The notes beneath the pieces are model-generated. The model ran no database searches and was not told the origin of the DNA. It saw nothing but the letters and a program-made list of their open reading frames with translations. Below are positions 24,577 through 36,664 of a stretch of DNA of 64,000 nucleotides, one piece after another. The translations under genes and the position numbers were made by a program. Within the stretch, counting starts at the first letter, position 1. Every line of letters begins with the position of its first letter. The DNA is from Cryptomeria japonica (taxonomy: Eukaryota; Streptophyta; Pinopsida; Cupressales; Cupressaceae), in the NCBI RefSeq assembly GCF_030272615.1, contig NC_081414.1, positions 660,340,438-660,404,437 of the forward strand. Direction: 5' to 3'.

Positions 24577-24659
24577 CTAGTGTTGCCATCAATGCCAAAG
24601 GGGGAGATTGTTGACATTATGGATGAATTGATTATGTGTGGCATTGATGTCAACACTAG
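24577..24659 (+). promoter_or_regulatory. COP1 PPT inside a long inverted repeat
   Basis: The PPT (AAAGGGGGAGAT, 24597-24608) and LTR start at 24609 sit in the loop of an inverted repeat. The left arm, 24577-24597, pairs with 24639-24659 in 20 of 21 positions, with the core CATCAATGCCA / TGGCATTGATG perfect. Further G-runs of the type GGGGGAG occur upstream at 24492-24501 and 24527-24536, and GTGGGAG near 24440. Confidence 0.65.
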
Positions 24660-25890
24660 CTATTATTGGCAGACAATTTTACACTGGCTAATATGGATGG
24701 TTACCGATAGACAAGTTACCAGTATAAGATCTAGTATTACCGATAGGAGAGATTATCTGTTGGACACTTCTGGCATGTTTGGATCAATGAAGTATATTGG
24801 ATTTCATGAGTTATATGCTTCATGAGCATATTTTGGTTAGTTGGTATTGGCTTGGTAATTGGATGTTATCATATACTCTAGTAAACCCTTACCAGCACTG
24901 GTTTAAAGCTTTACTAGTAGAACTTTCAATGAGGAATCATGGCAGGATGCACAATTGGTGTTGGTGCATCTTCCTCAAGGGTTTCAGAATGTTGAAGATG
25001 TTCGTTGATCATGTTTCAATTGCTTGAAGACATTGCTTTGGCATGATTGACCCAGAATAGGTCTGGTACCTATCTAGGTTATGGCCTGGTATCATTTTAG
25101 CATGTACTCTACATGTTACCTAGATGATTTGAGATGTTTTTATTGTTTTGGTCTTAAGCTAACATGACATATCATTGTAATAAGGAATTATGTAACGATT
25201 CTATTGTAATATCTTTAGGTGGTTGATCTGATTGGTTTAAGCCTTAGGGTTTGTATAAATAAGAGGTGGAAACTCTTTGTAAAGTATCATGGTTATTGAA
25301 AAGGTCATGATCAAGGAATGTAATGTGCGAATATTGTAATATCATTCAGGCAGAGGAGTTGATCAATCATTGGTGATCGGATTGGTTTCAGAAGAGGATT
25401 TAGTCCTCTGGCATTGAGCTTAACCAGGGCTATAATCAGGCATAGTAGATGTTATTTCCAGCAGTTCACTCTATTGGATTGTTGTCCATTTATCTTGAGA
25501 ATCTTGTAGCCTCTTTGTAGTCAGTGAGACTCTTTTGTAATGAGTAGTATGCTCTAGGCAATGTGCCTTCTTGCAAGTGCAGGCCCCTCATTGTAAAACA
25601 AACTTTCTACAGAAGTATCATCTGACTATGGGTAGGCTTCCCACCATGGTTTTTCCCTTTCTAGGTTTTCCTAGTACAAATCATGGTGTTATGTGGTATG
25701 GTTGCTTTGCATTGATTATCTAGTTAATTGTTAAGCTGTATTGTTTACTGGTATCTATTTCTACCGACATCTATTTGCGCTTTACCGGTACTTGATCTAT
25801 TTAAGGTTATATTGTGGATTAAAAGTTACAATTTGTTAACAACTGATTCACCCCCCCTCCCCTCTCAATAGTTCACCAATTATCCTAACA
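24609..25890 (+). repeat. COP1 3' LTR
   Basis: 1,282 bp, TGTTGACATT to TATCCTAACA, followed by CACTC. It lacks one 14-bp CATTGATG-type duplication present near the start of the 5' LTR (around 18765-18785) and in both COP2 LTRs. Confidence 0.92.
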
Positions 25891-25895
25891 CACTC

Positions 25896-26716
25896 TAGGA
25901 GAAGGATCAACATTACTCTTCAAAGCTTCATCCTTGAGAAGAAGATCTTTGAAATAAATATTAAAAAGCTCTTATTGAACTAGGGTGCACTCATGAGTAG
26001 AGCCAATTTGGGGATGCAATATGCTATTAAGGGAATTGTTAATCATATCACCCACTTTTACCATAATATCATCTTCTTTGACTGAGGTAATTTCATGGGG
26101 GAGGAACAGATTAAGAGAATAATCAACATCATCGTCCAGTGGTTCATCCCAAATAGGGATACATTGAGAGAAGTGTTAGAAATATATTCTTTCACTATGA
26201 TGTCATAATGGGTAGGGCCAATTTTGGGAGAGGGAATAACACTATTTATCAATGCTTCTTCTTTGGAAGGGAGATCATTAATAAAGGTGTTATTGAAATC
26301 ATCCTCTTGCCTTAAAATGTCCTTAGTAGGATCATTAGTAAGGGTATGAAGTGTTAGAAGAATGTCTAAGAAACTATTATGATGCAAAGACAAGTCAGTC
26401 AAAGGCCAATGTGTCACCCTAAGATTGACAACATGGAATGGGGTTTAGGGTAGGGCCACAAATTATTATTTTTCGCAACATGAAAATATATTAAAATGTC
26501 TTTATTTTTTTAATACAATTCAATGAAAGAAAAAAGTAAAGAAAGTAAATTGAATGTCTAATCAATGAAGCAACTAAGTTCAAGAATTTGAACTAACCCA
26601 GACAATTAATGAAATTTCATAAGCCTTATGTTTAAGAAATGATTATAAAATGAATGTTTAAGTGCATACAAATCAAATCTAAAGATGAAAATCACAATTA
26701 ATGCAAGTGTAAGAAT
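25896..26716 (-). pseudogene. TAT1 5' gag-region fragment
   Basis: Minus-strand open pieces between the TAT1 primer site and the COP1 insertion. The best is 26058-26417, with LPSKEEALINSVIPSPKIGP, similar to the segment at 18383-18724. No zinc knuckle seen. Decayed. Confidence 0.4.
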
Positions 26717-26732
26717 GTAGGGTTCACCAAAA
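26717..26732 (-). promoter_or_regulatory. TAT1 primer binding site candidate
   Basis: Minus strand reads LTR end CATCACA, then TTTTGGTGAACCCTAC, beginning with TGG after a short spacer as primer sites do. The tRNA it would match was not identified. Confidence 0.45.
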
Positions 26733-27200
26733 TGTGATGGCAAAAAATGGGATCAGATAGTTTAGGACCTAATCCCACTTTCATCCATACATTGGAATAC
26801 AAAAGAGACTAAGGAAGTGATTCTCTTTGACTAAATCTTGTGAAAGAGAGCCAAGGAATACTTTTAGGGTTTCTATTCCTTCGCTGATATGAAAGGGAAT
26901 AAGCTAAATTTAGGGGAGTGTAAAGCTATAATAATAAGATGAATGAAAGCAACTAGAACGATAATAATAATATACTAGTTGTAGTCACATAAATCTGTCC
27001 ACTTAATTAAATGAATACTTAGTATTTATTTGATTATTTAACCATCAATTAATAATTAATTAAATTAATATTTAATTAATTCATCTTAACCCTCTTCTCC
27101 TATTAATTAAATAAATTATTCAATTTATTTGATTTAATTCACTTAACCAAATTCAGACCATTAATTAAATAAATAAATCATATTTGTTTAATTAAATCTT

Positions 27201-27300
27201 CTCTCACATTTAAATAAATTAATATTTATTTAAATCCCCCAAAATCCCACCTCTCACATTTAAATAAATTAATATTTATTTAAATCCCCCAAAATCCCAC
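27201..27300 (+). repeat. two identical 50-bp tandem copies in SOL1
   Basis: 27201-27250 and 27251-27300 are identical. Each contains an AT-rich palindromic stretch built on ATTTAAATAAATT and its complement. Confidence 0.95.
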
Positions 27301-27304
27301 CTCT

Positions 27305-27460
27305 CACATTTAAATAAATAAATCATTTATTTAAATCACCTTTATCCTCCACCCACTTGTATTTTCCTACAAAAGCAAGTTGCACATTTAAATAAATAAA
27401 TCATTTATTTAAATCACCTTTATCCTCCACCCACTTGTATTTTCCTACAAAAGCAAGTTG
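27305..27460 (+). repeat. two identical 78-bp tandem copies in SOL1
   Basis: 27305-27382 and 27383-27460 read the same base for base. Each has an ATTTAAATAAATAAAT palindromic arm followed by CACCCACTTG and AAAGCAAGTTG. Confidence 0.95.
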
Positions 27461-27924
27461 CACAACTATTTTAAATAAATTATTTATTTAAAATCCTATT
27501 TATCCTCACCCACTTGAAACCTTTAATGGTTTCCCTTAAAGTATTCAAACTTGATGGCTTTAAAGTCTTCAAACTTGATGGCTTCCTTCTATAGTCTTCT
27601 TAAGACTTTAATGGTTTTCCTTAAAGTCTTCAAGCCTTTAATGGTTCCCCTCAAAGTCTTCAAGCATTTTAATGCTTTATCTTCCTTTTTCTCATTTAAA
27701 TAAATTAATATTTATTTGAATATTTATCCAAATACAACTTGCACACATTTATTGAAATAAATGAATTTTTATTTTAATAAAATCCTATTTTCCCTCACCC
27801 ACCAAATCCACTTGCAAAATCTAATCCCCTTCTAGATTCTTCTAACCCCTTCCTAATTAACTTAATCCATCCCCTAATTATTGTCACATTCCTAAGCAAA
27901 ATGGAGTCACTTCTCAAAGCCTAA

Positions 27925-28080
27925 AAGTCTTTGATAACCATTAAAGGCTTCCAACCTTCAACCACTAAATGTCTCAAAGTCTTGGATAACCTTTGAAAGC
28001 TTCCAACCTTCAACCACTAAATGGCTCAAAGTCTTTGATAACCATTGAAGGCTTTCAACCTTCAACCACTTAATCCCCAA
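27925..28080 (+). repeat. three diverged 52-bp tandem copies in SOL1
   Basis: Units start at 27925, 27977 and 28029, each opening AAGTCTTTGATAACC or close to it and ending in CTTCAACCACT. A looser run of AAAGTCTTCAA repeats lies upstream at about 27536-27670. Confidence 0.85.
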
Positions 28081-28465
28081 AGTCTCCAATAACCATTAAT
28101 GGTTACCTCAAACCCTCCCACATGGTTAAAACATTTGTTTTGACTCAACCTCTACCCAACCCAAGGGTCTCATCAAGCCTTTAATGCTTTGACCATGATT
28201 ATCTCTTAATCATTTGCACAAAGGTTTATCCTTGCATTAACTCCTAATCCAGTGGGTAATCCTAATTTAGGCTTGACCCTTACCTTCTAGATAACCATGA
28301 GGTCTCTTCAGGCATTTAATGCCTCCAACCTCTTCTCTCAACCCAATCTTATGTTGACACTTGTCACCATTTCATTGGTGCAAATTGTGCACATGGATCC
28401 CCAACTTTCAAGCTTGACCCTTGATTAAACCTTTCAATCCTGGCCATCCATTGCTCCATTTTTCC

Positions 28466-28474
28466 TATAAATAG
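28466..28474 (+). promoter_or_regulatory. SOL1 TATA box
   Basis: TATAAATAG in a C-rich setting followed about 30 bp later by an initiation-like region, the usual core promoter of plant gypsy LTRs. Confidence 0.55.
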
Positions 28475-30300
28475 AGCCCATTCCTTCATAATCCAGATCC
28501 TGAAAACTTGTATGCATTTAGGCTATAGACATTTTTAGAGAGCATTTAGCATAGCATAACTAAAATCTTGTCTTTTTGGTAAAATCAATCATTTTAGCAT
28601 CAATAGCATAGTATTTAGCTTTTCATTTCATATTTGAAGCTTAATATTAAATCTCAATCCTCCATAAGCATCCATAGTGCAAAAAGCTGCTAAGAGCTAC
28701 ACTCATTTGGGACTTGGAGAGGAGAGGAACAAGGGAGGAGAAACTATGAGCATCTTGATTAGCTATTTTATTCTATGTTTATATGCTTTCTATTTCATGC
28801 TTAATATCTCTCTTGATATGCCTGTTTAGGATAATCTTTTGTTGCTAACACTAACGTTTGTTTCTTGTGCTCTTGTGTGTGTTGCTATCAAACAGATTTT
28901 CTAATCCTTTTTGCAGAGCATCACTAGTAACTAAACCAAACTAAGACAACAAGTACAAATCTGAGAATGGAATTCCAATGTGCACCTGATATCAAAAATT
29001 GAGCTTGAATTAACTTGACGGGAGCATTAGGCACTTTGGTCTTAGTGACTATTTTCAGTTGAAAACTACAAGTCAGCAAATTGAGCTAATTTGGACCCTG
29101 TCTGCCAAAATTTACTCTTCATTGGGGAGGCCTAGGGCATTGAGCACTCTATTCTCTGAGATCCGAGTCCAAATTCTAATAATGGGTCTATTCCTATTCG
29201 CTGGGATCTCTTAGAAATTGCTCGCTCTGACAGAAACTTGTAACTGCACCTGCAAGATGGAAAATGGTGTGTTTGTGGCTATATAGGGTTTTTCCTTAGT
29301 TAAACCCCTTGTTTTGGTGATTTTCACCTCCACAAATAGCCGAAATAATATTGAAAAGTGTGTGTGCCCTAGAATCTCATGTGTTTGTAAGATTCCTATG
29401 AGCTAAAATGTAAACTAGAGTTCTACCCTATGTTTTGAGTAAAAACCCTAAAATGGATGTAATATAATGCTTCAAATCACAAATGCAACGTATATCTAAA
29501 GAAATAATGTAAATCTTAAAATCAATATTTTTTAGATCTGAAAACACACATAGAGATATGAAAATAACATGAAACCATACCAAACCCTAAGGAGAGGTAC
29601 AAGCTAATCAACAGTCAGTGATCTCCATATTATTCTTCAATATATCCTAAGCTTCCATGAATGATGAAAAAGGTTGATGAATGATGAATTTTCTTATTGT
29701 AGACTTCACATAAAACCAATACTTTCACTTCACATGGGTCTCCTTCAATTGCTAGAGTTGGATCCTCAAATGAGGGAAAGAAAAGGCTATATATATGAAA
29801 CCCTAACTTTAATTTTAATAATAGGCCAGCTTAAAATTGATAAAAAATGATACAAAGTGGTATATTAACATTATAATACCAACAAATTAAGCTCCCAAAA
29901 TTCAGGGAGAAAAAGTCAGGATGAGAATGGTGGGCATACTGGTCCGATCAGCTTTTTTCCAATTTTCTAGGGATGCGAGATATTGTGATTATAAAGTCAA
30001 ATCCAACATGTTAGGTCAATCCAAGGTGTTTAGATGTGTGAAAATGTCCCTTAAAGATGAGAATTAGGACTTTATTAGGACTAATTAAAATAAAATAAAA
30101 AGGGGCACACTTAGGGTTGAGGGCCCAATTTTATAATATGTGAATTGATGATAGAGGACTTAAGATTTAATTAAATTAATAATTAAATGCTTAAAGAAAC
30201 CTTGAAAATAAAAAATGCAATGAGACACACTGAGGTGGGTACTAAACAAAGCATGGAATCAGACAACCCTAATTAAGGGTGTACAATTTATGACACTACA

Positions 30301-31044
30301 AGTTTTAGTAGTGATAATATTCATGAGAAGTGAAGAACAAAGTTGAAAATAAAGTTGAATAGTTATGAGTCATGAAGGGTAGAAGAATCGTGATAACAAG
30401 AAGATCTTGAGAGTGACGGATGATTTGAAGATAAAAAATCATGATGATAACATGACAGTGTCGCAAATGTGAAGATGATTGGAAGTTGATTGATGTATCA
30501 GTATGGTTGTCATTAATGTCAACATACTGATTTTGTTTTCAGTGTTTGGTTTTTTCTCTAGATTCTTCGACTTGTTGCAAATATATTCATGACGTATTAG
30601 TTTGTTTTTGGATATTGCCTTGAGATTATACTCTCATATTTTGATGGGCTGAAAGTCATTCTCTATAAGTCTATGTAGTGATGATGGTGATTAGCTAGTA
30701 GAGTTTGTAGAACTACGCATTCTTCCACATTTTTAATTCTCCTATTGCGGTTTTGGGAATATGATACTCATGCACATATCTTTGTTATTATGGTCTAGCA
30801 TGTGTTGTTGTTCTCCGGAATTGTAGTTTTGGCCATGTTCTTTCCTAGTCCAGTTAACCCCAAATGATCTATCTTTTAGTCTAGTGATTGCAGCATTTGG
30901 ATAATGTGTTGTTGCATTGCAGTGTGGTCCACTTCTTATTCCTTTCCACCATGGGAATTCTTAGTGGAGACCTATTTTGAATTATGCTTTATTATCTCCT
31001 TATCTGACTTGGAGAATATATTTTGTAGATAGATATACATATAT
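30301..31044. repeat. flank of TAT1 and left part of copia-type LTR COP3
   Basis: No gene. 30301-30490 is unassigned. From about 30491 the sequence (TGTATCAGTATGGTTGTCATTA) resembles the beginning of a copia LTR of the COP1/COP2 type. With 38118-38192 and 42559-43061 it would give an LTR of about 1.1 kb. Left boundary uncertain and no TSD was found. Confidence 0.35.
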
Positions 31045-32302
31045 TATTCACCATTTGGAGGAATTGATTATGTGTTGCATTAATTTTTTGTCATTGATGT
31101 CAACACTAGTTGTTTTGGATGCTTTATCGGCACCCTTCTGGTCCCGGTAGGTTGTTTGGTTTCTAGTTGGATTTGATCCGGTATGCTCTAGTATGATTTG
31201 GTTATGGAATTGGCTTATTCATGCTACTCATGTTCATATTCAGTCAGTTGGTTTTGGTCTGGTGATCGGATGTTATCCTACTTGTTTGGAAGCTTGGTTT
31301 GTGGTTCCGGAGAGGGTTTCACCGGCAGAGCTTTGTTGAAGATTTCACTGGCAAAGCTTTCCTGAAGATCTTTGATGTTATGAATAAGTGATGTTGGTGT
31401 TTCTTCTAGTGGAGATTTAGGATGCTGATGATGATCATGTTCAACTTGGTTTATTGGGATCATTTCTTTAGCATGTGTGGACCTAAATTGGGTCCTGGTG
31501 TTATCTAGGTTATGGACCGACTTAATGTAACGTGTGGATTGGACATCTCGATGTGTTTCTAGGATGTCTTATGGGTTGGGTATTATTTGTTTGGTCTAAG
31601 ACCGACATGTTTTATAATTATGTGATTGGCTTATTGTCTAGTGGCCGACCTGATTGTTTATGGTTGAGGGTTTGTATATATATGATGTAAGATCTCATTG
31701 TAGATGATATTAGGATATAGGAAAGGCATATGGATATGTAATGTGTGAATAATGTATATCATTCAGGTGGAGGATTTGGTCGATCATTGGAGATCAAATT
31801 GGGTTTATGTAAGAGGATTTAGTCCTGTGGTATTGAGCTTAACCGGAATTGTATTCAGGCACTAGAGATGTTATCTTTGCAGTTCATTCATTCTTACGGA
31901 TTGTAGTCTAGATTTATATGTAGTCAGTGAGAATCCTTTTGTGATGAGCAGTGCTCTCTAGGTTGTTTCTCTTCCTGCAAGTACAAGCCCCTCAATTGTA
32001 ATTCACATACTTATTGCAGAACTATTATCTGACTGTGGGTAGGCTTCCCACCATGGTTTTTCCCTTTACCGAGTTTTCCACATATAAATCTTGGTGTCAT
32101 GTGGATGGTATTTATTCTCTGATTATTGTTTATGCTTAATTGATTTATCTATTATTCTAATATTTGGTTTAAGCATTTTGGTATTAATGTTTTGGGTTCT
32201 GATATTAAATTTTTAATTGCTAAATGTTCTGGTAATATGTGACAACTGATTCACCCCCGCCCCCCCTCTTAGTTGTCTTCCAGTTATTTGAATTGACTAA
32301 CA
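31045..32302 (+). repeat. COP2 5' LTR
   Basis: 1,258 bp. Starts TATTCACCATTTGG where the 3' LTR has TGTTGGCCATTTGG, ends TTGACTAACA. TATATATA at 31675-31683. C-rich tract before the end. Confidence 0.9.
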
Positions 32303-32303
32303 A

Positions 32304-32316
32304 TTGGTATCGGAGC
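32304..32316 (+). promoter_or_regulatory. COP2 primer binding site
   Basis: TTGGTATCGGAGC, the initiator Met tRNA-type site with one change. Confidence 0.85.
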
Positions 32317-32360
32317 TCTAGTCCTCTCTGCAAAAAGCTTAACTGCTTGAGGAAGATCCT

Positions 32361-35300
32361 ATGGCGACTAACAGTTCAAGTTCATCTAGTTCATTTGGAG
32401 CTATCTTTAGGAGAGATATTCCTAGGCTTGATGGAAAAAATTAAACAGTATGGAAGATTCAGATGGACACTAATCTAAGATGTCTCGGTAAGGAGATTTG
32501 GGAGATCAAGCAGAATGGTGTTACACCTCATAATCCGACATCTGGTAACCCTCCTCTGACAAACTTGGATAAGGAGCTTGAGAATCATTGTAGAGCAAGA
32601 GAAGCCCTCTTGTGTGCACTTTCTGATCAGCAAATAATGGGATTAACTGACAAATCATCTAGAAAGGCTATATGGAATAAGTTGGAGACTCTTAATGAAG
32701 GTGACCCTACTGTGAAGATTTCTAAACTTGATGGTTAGCGGGTGAGATATGAAAACCTGAAGATGGAAGAAGATGAAAGGATTACTGCATTCATGGAAAG
32801 GGTAAATGATATTGTTATGGAAATTCAATATTGTGGTGAAACTCTGAGTGAAGATGAAATTGTTTCTAAAGTTCTGAGAGCCCTACCATCAGCTTACAAG
32901 ATGAAGGCTACTGAAATTAATGAATTGATAACAATGGCTAATACTTTTGTCAACATAGATACCTTGGTTGGGAAATTATCTGCTTTTGAGCTTGAAGAAT
33001 TTGGACCTTCTGGAGTTGTGAAGTCTGAACCTGCTTTTCATGCACCTGCATCATCAACTGGTAAGAAAGATTGGAAAGCTTTATATGCAAAGGAATTGGA
33101 TGATATGAAGAGAGAAGATGATGAGTTGCAACTTGAAGCACTATTTTCTAGAAGAGTACCTAAAGGACCGGTAGGAAGTAAGTATGAAGGAAAAAAACCT
33201 TTTAAATGTTTTGCATGTAATAAGATTGGTCATTTTGCATCTAGATGTCCTTAAACGAATTCAAGATTTAAAGAGAGAGTTAGAATATCATTTAAGCCTA
33301 ACCCTGGATATCAAAACAAGTATAAGTATAGGAAAAATAGGGACAAATCATGCTACATAACGAATGAGGAAGGTGTTACTGATTCTGATGATGAATGGGC
33401 AGAAGACTCTGCTAGTGGTTCCGGCAATGGGAAGGAATGGGTGTTTCTGGCTATCAAGGAAGATGTTCCGACACTGGAAGAGAGTGTACCTAAAGAGAAG
33501 GCACTTGCTACTAAAATTAAAGATAAGGATGAATGGGTAATTGATAGTGGATGTTCACATCATATGATTGGAGATAAAGGGAAGTTTCTATCTTTGCAAG
33601 AATGTGATGGCGGTCTAGTTAGATTTGGAGATGACAAAACATGTATGATCAAAGGAAAAGGAACTATATCATTGGATGGTAAGCACAATACTAATAATGT
33701 TTATTATGTTGAAGGTTTGAGGCATAATCTTTTGAGTGTAGGTCAATTGGTGGATAAGCGATTTCAATTACAGTTCAAGGATGGAAAATGTAAAATCATT
33801 AACAGATTTGGTTTGGAGATTGCAACTGGTACACAGACAAAAGGTAATATATTTCATTTGAATTCTAATGAGAAGACATGTTTGATTGCACAAATTGATG
33901 AGAGTTGGCTATGGAATAAAAGGCTATGTCATGTGAATTTTGATTGCATTGTAAAGATCAGTTCAACTAAGGCAATTAGAGATATACCTAAGATTGTGAA
34001 GCCCTATAATCCAGTATGTAAAGAATGTCAAATGGGTAAACAAGTCAAAACCTCTTTTAAGAGTATACAAGATAAATCTAATGATGTTCTTGATCTTATT
34101 CATACTGATTTGTGTGGTCCTACTAGAGTTAACAAATTTCAAGGTGATAGATATTTTATGCTAATCATTGATGATTATTCTAGAATGATGTGGGTTACTT
34201 TTCTAAGGGATAAATATGAGGCTTTTGAAAAGTTTAAAATATTTAAAGCTAAAGTTGAGATAGAGACAACATTGAACATTAAATGTTTAAGGATGGATCA
34301 TGGTGGAGAATTCACATCCAATGAGTTTAATAACTTTTGTGAGAAGCATGGTATAAGGAGACAATATTCTGCTCCCCGGACACCTCAGCAGAATGGAGTT
34401 GTGGAAAGGAAGAACATAACTATCTTGTATGCTGCTAGAACAATGATGATGGAATCTAGTCTACCTCATATCTACTAGAGAGAAGCAATGAGCACAATAG
34501 TTTATACATTCAACAGAGTACGTATCAAAGGAGAAACTGGTAAGATACCTTATGAATTATGGTTTGGCAATACACCTACAATTAAGTATTTCAGAACCTT
34601 TGGTAGTAAATGTTATATCAGGAGAGATGATATCATTGCCAAATTTGATCCTAGATGTGATGAAGGAATTTTTCCTGGTTATTCTAATGAAAGAAAAGAA
34701 TATAGATGTTATAACAAGAGATTGCAGGTAATTGTGAAGAGTGCTAATGTCAAGATGGATGAGCTGAATAGAAGTCAAATCAGAGTTTATGAGAAAGAAC
34801 CGGTGGTGGAAATGATTATATATGAACCGGTAGCACCTTTACCGAAATAGAGTGTTGAACCAATTACTCCGGAAGTATCAGAAAATTCAACAGTAATTGA
34901 AGAACCGGGAAGAGGAATAGAGAGTTAGAAGACCCCTAGGTATGTGAGATTGAATTATTCTGAAGATAAGATCATTGGGGATAAGAACAATGGAGTGATG
35001 ACAAGAAGAAGACTGACAACTAATGAGGTATGTTTAATTTCTCAAGTTGAACCGGTATCAGTAATTGAATCATGTAAAGATGAATGTTGGTTGAAATCTA
35101 TGGAAGAAGAATTAGATCATATTGAGAAAAATAACACATGGACTTTAGTTCCCCGGCCTAAAAATAAGAATGTTATTGGAACTAAATTGATTCTTAGGAA
35201 TAAATTGAATGAAGATGGTCAAGTTGTAAGGAATAAGGCTAGATTGTTTTGTAAAGGATATTCTCAGAAGGAAGGAATTGATTATGGTGAGACTTTTGCA

Positions 35301-36530
35301 CCTGTAGCTAGGATTGAAGTTGTAAGATTATTTCTCACCTATGTTGCCCATAAAAACTACAAGGTTAATCAAATGGATGTTAAGTGTGCATTTTTAAATG
35401 GGGATCTTGATGAGGAAGTTTATATTGAGCAACCTGGTGGTTTTTCACTTTCAGATAATACAAACATGGTTTGCAGGTTAAGGAAAGATTTATATGGATT
35501 GAAACAGGCACCTAGAGCTTGGTATGCAAGGTTGGATAAATATCTTTTGAAGCTTGGTTTTACTAAGGGTAATGTTGACAGTAATCTATATTATAAGGTC
35601 ACTGATGATGATATACTAATTATTGAAGTATTTATTGATGACATTATTTTTTGAGGTGAAGATAAGCTATGCATGGAATTTTCTAAAAATATGGAGAAGA
35701 AATTTGAAATGTCAATGATTGGGGAAATAAAAATTTTCTTAGGTTTGCAGATTACTCAGACTTATAAAGGTATTTTCATCTGTCAAACTAAGTATGCTAA
35801 GGAATTGTTGAAAAAATTTGGTATGGTAGATTCTAAACCGATAAGTACTCCTATGGTTACAAGTGATAAACTGACAAGGAAAGATGTTTCTGCACCAGTA
35901 AATCCTACAAGATACAAATCTATGATTGGAGGTCTACTATATTTGACTCGGACTAGGCCTGACATAATGAATGTTATTTGTATTGCATCTAGATTTCAGA
36001 GTGATCCTAGAGAAAATCATGAGATTGCAGTGAAAAGGATTTTTAGATACTTGCAAGGTACATCTGAATATGGTTTGTGGTACCCTAAGGATTATGACTT
36101 TACTTTAAGTGCATATACAGATGCAGATTGGGCTAGTGATGTTGATGACTAGAAAAGTACTTCTAGTGGTGGAACTTTCTTTCTTGGAAATAAATTGGTT
36201 TCATGGATCAGCAAGAAGCAATCATGTACTTCTTTATCTACTGTTGAAGCTGAGTATGTTGTTGCTGCTACTAACTATACATGGGTTCTATGAATGAAGA
36301 AAATGTTGAAGGATATCAAAGTGCATTGCACTGGACCGGTAGTTATTCACTATGATAACTCTACTGCTATTGACATATCAAAGAATCTGGTGTTTCCCTC
36401 TAAGACAAAGCACATATCTATCAAGTATAACTTTTTGAAGGAGAAGGTGGAAGAGAATGAAGTTAGACTGTTTTATGTGAACACTAAAGAGCAGATTGCA
36501 AATATTTTCACTAAACCTTTGCCTAAATAA
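32361..36530 (+). pseudogene. COP2 gag-pol polyprotein, one frame with stops only
   Basis: From ATG 32361 (MATNSSSS) one frame runs 1,390 codons, broken by nine internal stops (about 32442, 32739, 33252, 34476, 34848, 34926, 35652, 36150 and 36291) and ending at a TAA at 36528 that probably replaced a Glu codon, so the original end lies slightly further. Domains in order: copia Gag; CCHC CFACNKIGHFASRC near 33205; protease WVIDSGCSHHMIGD near 33535; GAG-pre-integrase; integrase HTDLCGP, DDYSRMMWVTF, RMDHGGEFTSNE and PQQNGVVERKN (D, D and E present); [14 protein letters not shown] and [10 protein letters not shown]; RNase H AYTDADWASD, HYDNSTAI and HISIKYNF. Near-complete but silenced by nonsense codons. 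Confidence 0.92.
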
Positions 36531-36664
36531 TCATTTGAGTACCTAAGAGACGGGTTAGGGGTTTATGTCCCTTCGACAAAGAACTGGTTGATGTTATTTA
36601 TCAGTCTGGTATGCATTATCAGAGATATTATTCATTCTAGCATTGATGTGGGGATGCTACTACT

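Larger units (their letters stand above)
18727..25890 (+). mobile_element. COP1: full-length Ty1/copia element
   Basis: 7,164 bp, plus strand, flanked by a perfect 5-bp TSD. LTRs at 18727-20020 and 24609-25890, Met-type primer site, gag then protease-integrase-RT-RNase H in copia order, PPT. It is inserted in TAT1. Its coding region and LTRs are clearly related to COP2, but the two are diverged enough to be sister families or old copies. SIRE/Tork-like by the RT phrases; lineage tentative. Confidence 0.93.
26980..28923 (+). mobile_element. SOL1: solo gypsy-type LTR with perfect TSD
   Basis: 1,944 bp starting TGTAGTCACA and ending GCAGAGCATCA, flanked by CTAGT at 26975-26979 and 28924-28928. 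No internal coding region, so it is a solo LTR left by LTR-LTR recombination. It has a plus-strand TATA box at 28466-28474 (TATAAATAG) followed by a transcript-like leader, and three sets of tandem repeats. It lies inside the TAT1 LTR in the opposite orientation. Confidence 0.85.
8577..30300 (-). mobile_element. TAT1: Tat-like Ty3/gypsy element, split by three insertions
   Basis: A minus-strand element with its 5' LTR at the right (26733-30300), primer site at about 26717-26732, gag-like region 25896-26700 and 17974-18721, then protease and G-patch-like region 10193-8577. It is split by COP1, CHR1 and, within the LTR, SOL1. Excising the first two at their TSDs rejoins the host sequence. Reverse transcriptase, integrase and the 3' LTR were not found to the left, so the element is truncated or too decayed there. 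Lineage is from the protease/G-patch arrangement and conserved gag-pro phrases; Tat-like is probable, the exact clade unknown. Confidence 0.6.
26733..30300 (-). repeat. TAT1 5' LTR, split by SOL1
   Basis: Minus strand starts TGTAGTGTCATAAATTGTAC (30300) and ends GCCATCACA (26733). Excising SOL1 and one TSD leaves about 1.6 kb. No second copy is in the window, so the ends rest on the terminal TGT..ACA and the adjacent primer site. No gene inside. Confidence 0.55.

Noticed and set aside
27000-27480. Possible CRISPR-like or satellite array
   Set aside because: Only two copies of each unit without spacers, inside a solo LTR of plant origin; simple tandem duplication.
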